Below, one piece after another: positions 61,264 through 64,000 of a DNA stretch of 64,000 bases; position 1 is the first letter of the stretch, and each line of letters opens with the position of its first letter. Position numbers and translations under genes: made by a program. This stretch comes from Xanthobacter autotrophicus Py2 (GTDB lineage Bacteria; Pseudomonadota; Alphaproteobacteria; Rhizobiales; Xanthobacteraceae). The notes under the pieces are model-generated. The model was given only the letters and a program-made list of their open reading frames with translations, made no database searches and was not told the DNA's origin. The stretch is taken from contig CP000781.1 in assembly GCA_000017645.1 (NCBI GenBank), positions 4,885,501 through 4,949,500 on the forward strand. The letters are read 5' to 3'.

Positions 61264-62430
61264 TCACTCGTCGGTCAGCGGGCCGAGGATGAGCTGCTCC
61301 AGCTTCACCCAGTTGGCGAGCTGGGCGTAGGTGAGCTTTTCCGCCTTCAGGTCCCAGGTGACCTCGGAGCGGGTGGGGCCGACGCACTTGTCCTTGCCAT
61401 CCTCGCCCTTCACGCGCCGGCAGGCATCCTCGCTGTCATTGTAGTAGACGCGGCCGTAGAGGCCCGGCTTCGACTGGTCGGCGGCGGAGAAGAACGCGTC
61501 CGACTGCGCCTGCGCCGCCCCGGCGTCGAAGAACGACTGGTCGGTGTTCGCCGGCTGCTCGTTCCAGCGCAGGTTGTATTCGTAATAGCCGGTATAGGGC
61601 TTCTTCTTGCCGGCCTTGTCGCTGAAGGTGCCGTTCTCCTCCACGAAGCGGATGGAGCCGGACACCCGGTCGGTGAAGGAGCGGTCGGCCACCGCATAGC
61701 TGAAGCTCACGCCGTTGGCGTCGGTCAGCCAGTTGCCCAGCTCATAATCATAATCGAGGTTTCCGGAAACACGGGTCTCCGGCAGGAACGAGAACGGACC
61801 GGCGGCGAGCTGGGTGCGCTCGAAGCGCAGCGGGTCCGGGTTCTTCACCTGGATCGACACGGTCTTGCCGTCCACCACCCGCGAATAGATCTTGGTGGCT
61901 TCCTTCTGGGCCTTGCGGATCTGCTCGCCCACCTCCCACCAGCGCACCACGTTGCGGCCCTGAATGGAGCCGCCGAACGCGGAGGTGCTCTGGTTGCCCT
62001 TCACCACGTCGATGCGCAGCCGGCCGGCATCGGGGATGTAGCGGCCGCTGTTGTCGATCTGCAGGTCGCCGCGCAAGATCGCCACCTCGCGCGCGATCTG
62101 GGAGGGGTTCGATGGGTTGAGCACGTCGAACTTCACCGAATAGACGAGGCTCTTGCCCGGCGTGCGCTGCACCGTGCCCTTCAGGATCATCAGGTCGGCC
62201 ACGGAGAGATCGGAAATCTCGTAGAGGTCGATGCCGCTGGTGGAGCGCGCGGAGCGGGAATTGTAGTCCACGGTCATGGCGCCCGTGAGCTTCGCCTTGT
62301 CGGCGGGAATCTCTTTCAGCGCCTGGCTCTGCTGGGCCGCGGCGGTGCCCGTGGTGGCGCCGGTCACGACGCCCGCCACCAGAAGGCTCGCCGCGCACGC
62401 GAGAGTGGCCGGCACGATGCGTATGGTCAT
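61264..62430 (-). CDS. Secreted protein of unknown function
   Basis: A 388-residue protein with a clear signal peptide (hydrophobic residues 5-28, cleavage near TAAAQQ). The mature part begins with a repeated-strand-looking region (KLTGAMTVDYNSRSARSTSG, DLSVADLMILKGTVQRTPGK) and carries WWEVGEQIRK, GNLDYDYELGNWL and YTGYYEYNLRWNEQ. Two Cys (EDACRRV and DKCVGP) near the C-terminus may pair. The polar, Asp/Tyr-rich composition suggests a periplasmic beta-rich fold. I do not recognise the family. ATG 62430 is chosen because GAGGGG lies 9 nt upstream; 62439 is an alternative. Confidence 0.82.
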   Translation of the reverse strand: MTIRIVPATLACAASLLVAGVVTGATTGTAAAQQSQALKEIPADKAKLTGAMTVDYNSRSARSTSGIDLYEISDLSVADLMILKGTVQRTPGKSLVYSVKFDVLNPSNPSQIAREVAILRGDLQIDNSGRYIPDAGRLRIDVVKGNQSTSAFGGSIQGRNVVRWWEVGEQIRKAQKEATKIYSRVVDGKTVSIQVKNPDPLRFERTQLAAGPFSFLPETRVSGNLDYDYELGNWLTDANGVSFSYAVADRSFTDRVSGSIRFVEENGTFSDKAGKKKPYTGYYEYNLRWNEQPANTDQSFFDAGAAQAQSDAFFSAADQSKPGLYGRVYYNDSEDACRRVKGEDGKDKCVGPTRSEVTWDLKAEKLTYAQLANWVKLEQLILGPLTDE

Positions 62431-62557
62431 AGGTCTCATCCCCTCGTCGAACCGCGGCCCGAACTGCCCGGCCCTTCGCGGGGCGCACAGTGGCGAAGCA
62501 TTCCTGAACGGGAGATGACGGAAGGTCAGAGAACCGGCAGGGAACGAGGCGCGCCGA

Positions 62558-62992
62558 TCACAGCAGCCCCAGCTCGCGCAGCTCTCGGGCGAGGCCCTCG
62601 GGCAACGCCCCGCCATCCTCAGGCTGGGCGAGGTCTCGCGGCGCCTCGCTCGCCTTCAGGTAGCGCCAGCCCTGGAACGGCCGCGATGGACGCGGCTCCA
62701 CCGGCACCACCTGCGGGTCGAGCACGAGGCCGCAGCGGCGCACCCCGTCGCCGTCCACGAACGGGCGGAGGTCGAGGAGGCGCTGGCGCGCCGCCACCTC
62801 GCCCTTGATGACCCAATAGAGCGCGCCGCCGTCCAGCAGTTCCTCGCGCCGGGTCGGTACCATGCGGGTCACATGGATCTGCTCGAACGGCTGGCCCGCC
62901 TTGCGCGCCGCCTCGGCCCGCTGGGCGATCCAGTCTTCGAGGTCGGCGATGGAGGTCGCGCCCACGCACAGCTTGATGAGATGGAGCGTCAT
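62558..62992 (-). CDS. DUF1489 family protein
   Basis: A 144-residue cytoplasmic protein starting MTLHLIKLCVGATSIADLED and continuing WIAQRAEAA, then HVTRMVPTRREELLDGGALY followed by WVIKGEVAARQRLLDL and RPFQGWRYL. These features match the DUF1489 family that is widespread in alphaproteobacteria. Function unknown. Separated from its neighbours by 23 and 127 bp, same strand as both. Confidence 0.88.
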   Translation of the reverse strand: MTLHLIKLCVGATSIADLEDWIAQRAEAARKAGQPFEQIHVTRMVPTRREELLDGGALYWVIKGEVAARQRLLDLRPFVDGDGVRRCGLVLDPQVVPVEPRPSRPFQGWRYLKASEAPRDLAQPEDGGALPEGLARELRELGLL

Positions 62993-63015
62993 GGCCGCCT
63001 ATGTACCGGCTCGGC

Positions 63016-64000
63016 CTATTCGTCGCCAGCCGGCTCGACGGCATCCGGCGCCGGTGCGGCGGGCGCCGCCTGCGGGCGCGGACGGGGCGGGGTGGCGGGA
63101 CGGGCAGCAGGCGGGGCGGCGGCAGGCGCTGCAGCCGGGCGCGACGGCCGCGACGGGGGAAGCGGGGTCGGGCTGGCCGGGGTTGCGGCGGGCGCGGGAG
63201 GGGCAGGCGCGTCCTCCACCGGCAGGTTGGCCACCGGCGGGCGCTCCTGAGGCGTGCGATCCTGGGGCGTTCCTGAACCGCCCGTCCCGTTGTCGTGGGG
63301 AACGACGGCGAAGCCGAACGGTCCGGTGCGCACCGGCGGGGCAGGATTGAGAGTGCCGCGGTTGCGGGCGTTGCGCTCCCAGATGGGGGCATATTTGGCG
63401 ACCAGCGACTGGTAGCGGCCCTCGGTCATGTTGGCGACCACGCGGGTGCTGTCCCCCAGCACGACCGCCGGCGGGCAGAACGAGGGGGTGCAGCCGAATT
63501 CCTCCGCCAGCACCGCCGCGGTGAAGCCGAACGGGTCCAGCTCCAGCGGCCGGCGCCAGGTCATGACGCGGGCGGACAAGCCCGGCACGTCGGCCTTGCG
63601 CAGGATGTCGGTGGCGTCCTCCACCAAGGCGATGCGCTCACGCACCAGCCCGCGCGCGGCGGAGACCGAATCCGGCCGCTCGAACAGCACCGCCTCGCAC
63701 GCGACGGCAAGGCTTGTATCGGCCGTGAGGCAGCCGAGCGCCGGGGTCTGTGCCGCGGCGGAATCGAGGGTGGCGGCGCGCTGCTCCAGCGCCTGCGCCT
63801 GCCCGCCCGCAGCGGTGCCGGTGATGGCGCGCACCACCGCGCCACCAACGGCGAGGCCACCGGCCAGCATGCCGAGCAGCACCAGAATGGTCACCGGATG
63901 GTCGTTCGGCTCGGAGCGCGCGAACAGCAGCACCACGAAGACAACGCCGGCCACAGCCGCAGCGACGGCGACCCAGCCGGGAACGGCAAAGCTCGCGTTC
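63016..64000 (-). CDS. Hypothetical membrane protein with Pro/Ala-rich tail (5' end outside window)
   Basis: The frame stays open to the right edge, and the residues before the first in-window start candidate (GTG 63954) form a membrane helix (VPGWVAVAAAVAGVVFVVLL). The true start is therefore probably beyond 64000. Visible parts: two N-terminal membrane helices, an extracytoplasmic region (about 75-220 counted from 63954) with Cys residues in LGCLTAD, VACEAV and FGCTPSFCPP, the segment GRYQSLVAKYAPIWERNARN, and a C-terminal tail of about 80 residues made mostly of Pro and Ala. No family recognised. Confidence 0.75.
   Translation of the reverse strand, partial: NASFAVPGWVAVAAAVAGVVFVVLLFARSEPNDHPVTILVLLGMLAGGLAVGGAVVRAITGTAAGGQAQALEQRAATLDSAAAQTPALGCLTADTSLAVACEAVLFERPDSVSAARGLVRERIALVEDATDILRKADVPGLSARVMTWRRPLELDPFGFTAAVLAEEFGCTPSFCPPAVVLGDSTRVVANMTEGRYQSLVAKYAPIWERNARNRGTLNPAPPVRTGPFGFAVVPHDNGTGGSGTPQDRTPQERPPVANLPVEDAPAPPAPAATPASPTPLPPSRPSRPAAAPAAAPPAARPATPPRPRPQAAPAAPAPDAVEPAGDE

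Overview
The window is high-GC DNA (roughly two-thirds G+C by eye) from an alphaproteobacterium of the order Hyphomicrobiales/Rhizobiales, most plausibly a Xanthobacteraceae-type organism. This is inferred from the conserved run rpsB-tsf-pyrH-frr-uppS-cdsA-dxr-rseP-bamA-lpxD-fabZ-lpxA-lpxI-lpxB next to gltA, the run nagZ-scpA-scpB-tatABC-serS, a ribosomal protein S2 with a long C-terminal extension, LpxI rather than LpxH, and many palindromic intergenic repeats of the kind common in rhizobial genomes. It reads as ordinary chromosome. I see no phage, plasmid, insertion sequence, CRISPR array, rRNA or tRNA.

Layout. 1-9.8 kb (minus strand): 5' part of serS, tatC/tatB/tatA, an orphan FbpC-like ABC ATPase, scpB/scpA, nagZ, an NlpD-like LysM/LytM lipoprotein, an alpha/beta-hydrolase lipoprotein and pcm. 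9.9-12.5 kb (plus): recG and a DUF454 membrane protein. 12.5-17.1 kb (minus): a membrane GGDEF protein, glmS and glmU. 17.2-22.9 kb: a cluster resembling the Bradyrhizobium ndvB/ndvC genes for cyclic beta-1,3/1,6-glucan, with a small secreted protein gene between the two large genes. 23.0-25.1 kb (plus): mobA and gltA. 25.3-40.5 kb (minus): the lipid A, outer-membrane assembly, isoprenoid and translation block from lpxB back to rpsB. 40.7-51.1 kb: fatty-acid uptake and beta-oxidation genes, namely fadD and fadL (minus), then a MerR regulator, thiolase, a FadN-type hydratase/dehydrogenase, an acyl-CoA dehydrogenase and an SCP2 protein (plus). 51.1-55.5 kb (minus): two tandem paralogous acyltransferase-SGNH membrane proteins. 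55.8-59.0 kb (plus): ugpB-ugpA-ugpE glycerol-3-phosphate uptake genes without ugpC. 59.0-64.0 kb: a single-domain Lrp/AsnC-type protein, thiD, an XRE-cupin regulator and three poorly characterised genes, the last cut by the window end.

Most genes serve envelope construction: UDP-GlcNAc supply (glmS, glmU), lipid A (lpxA/B/D/I), outer-membrane assembly (bamA, rseP), undecaprenyl phosphate (dxr, uppS), periplasmic glucan (ndv-like), peptidoglycan recycling and hydrolase control (nagZ, nlpD) and surface O-acylation (the acyltransferase pair). The most interesting signals lie between genes. Three 110-bp repeats share one architecture, and a fourth of 111 bp is related; one copy sits between 18-bp direct repeats. 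A 15-bp sequence is duplicated in inverted orientation in front of fadL and merR. A perfect 16-bp hairpin lies in the frr leader, a canonical terminator sits immediately before the SCP2 start, and there is a Pho-box-like site upstream of ugpB.
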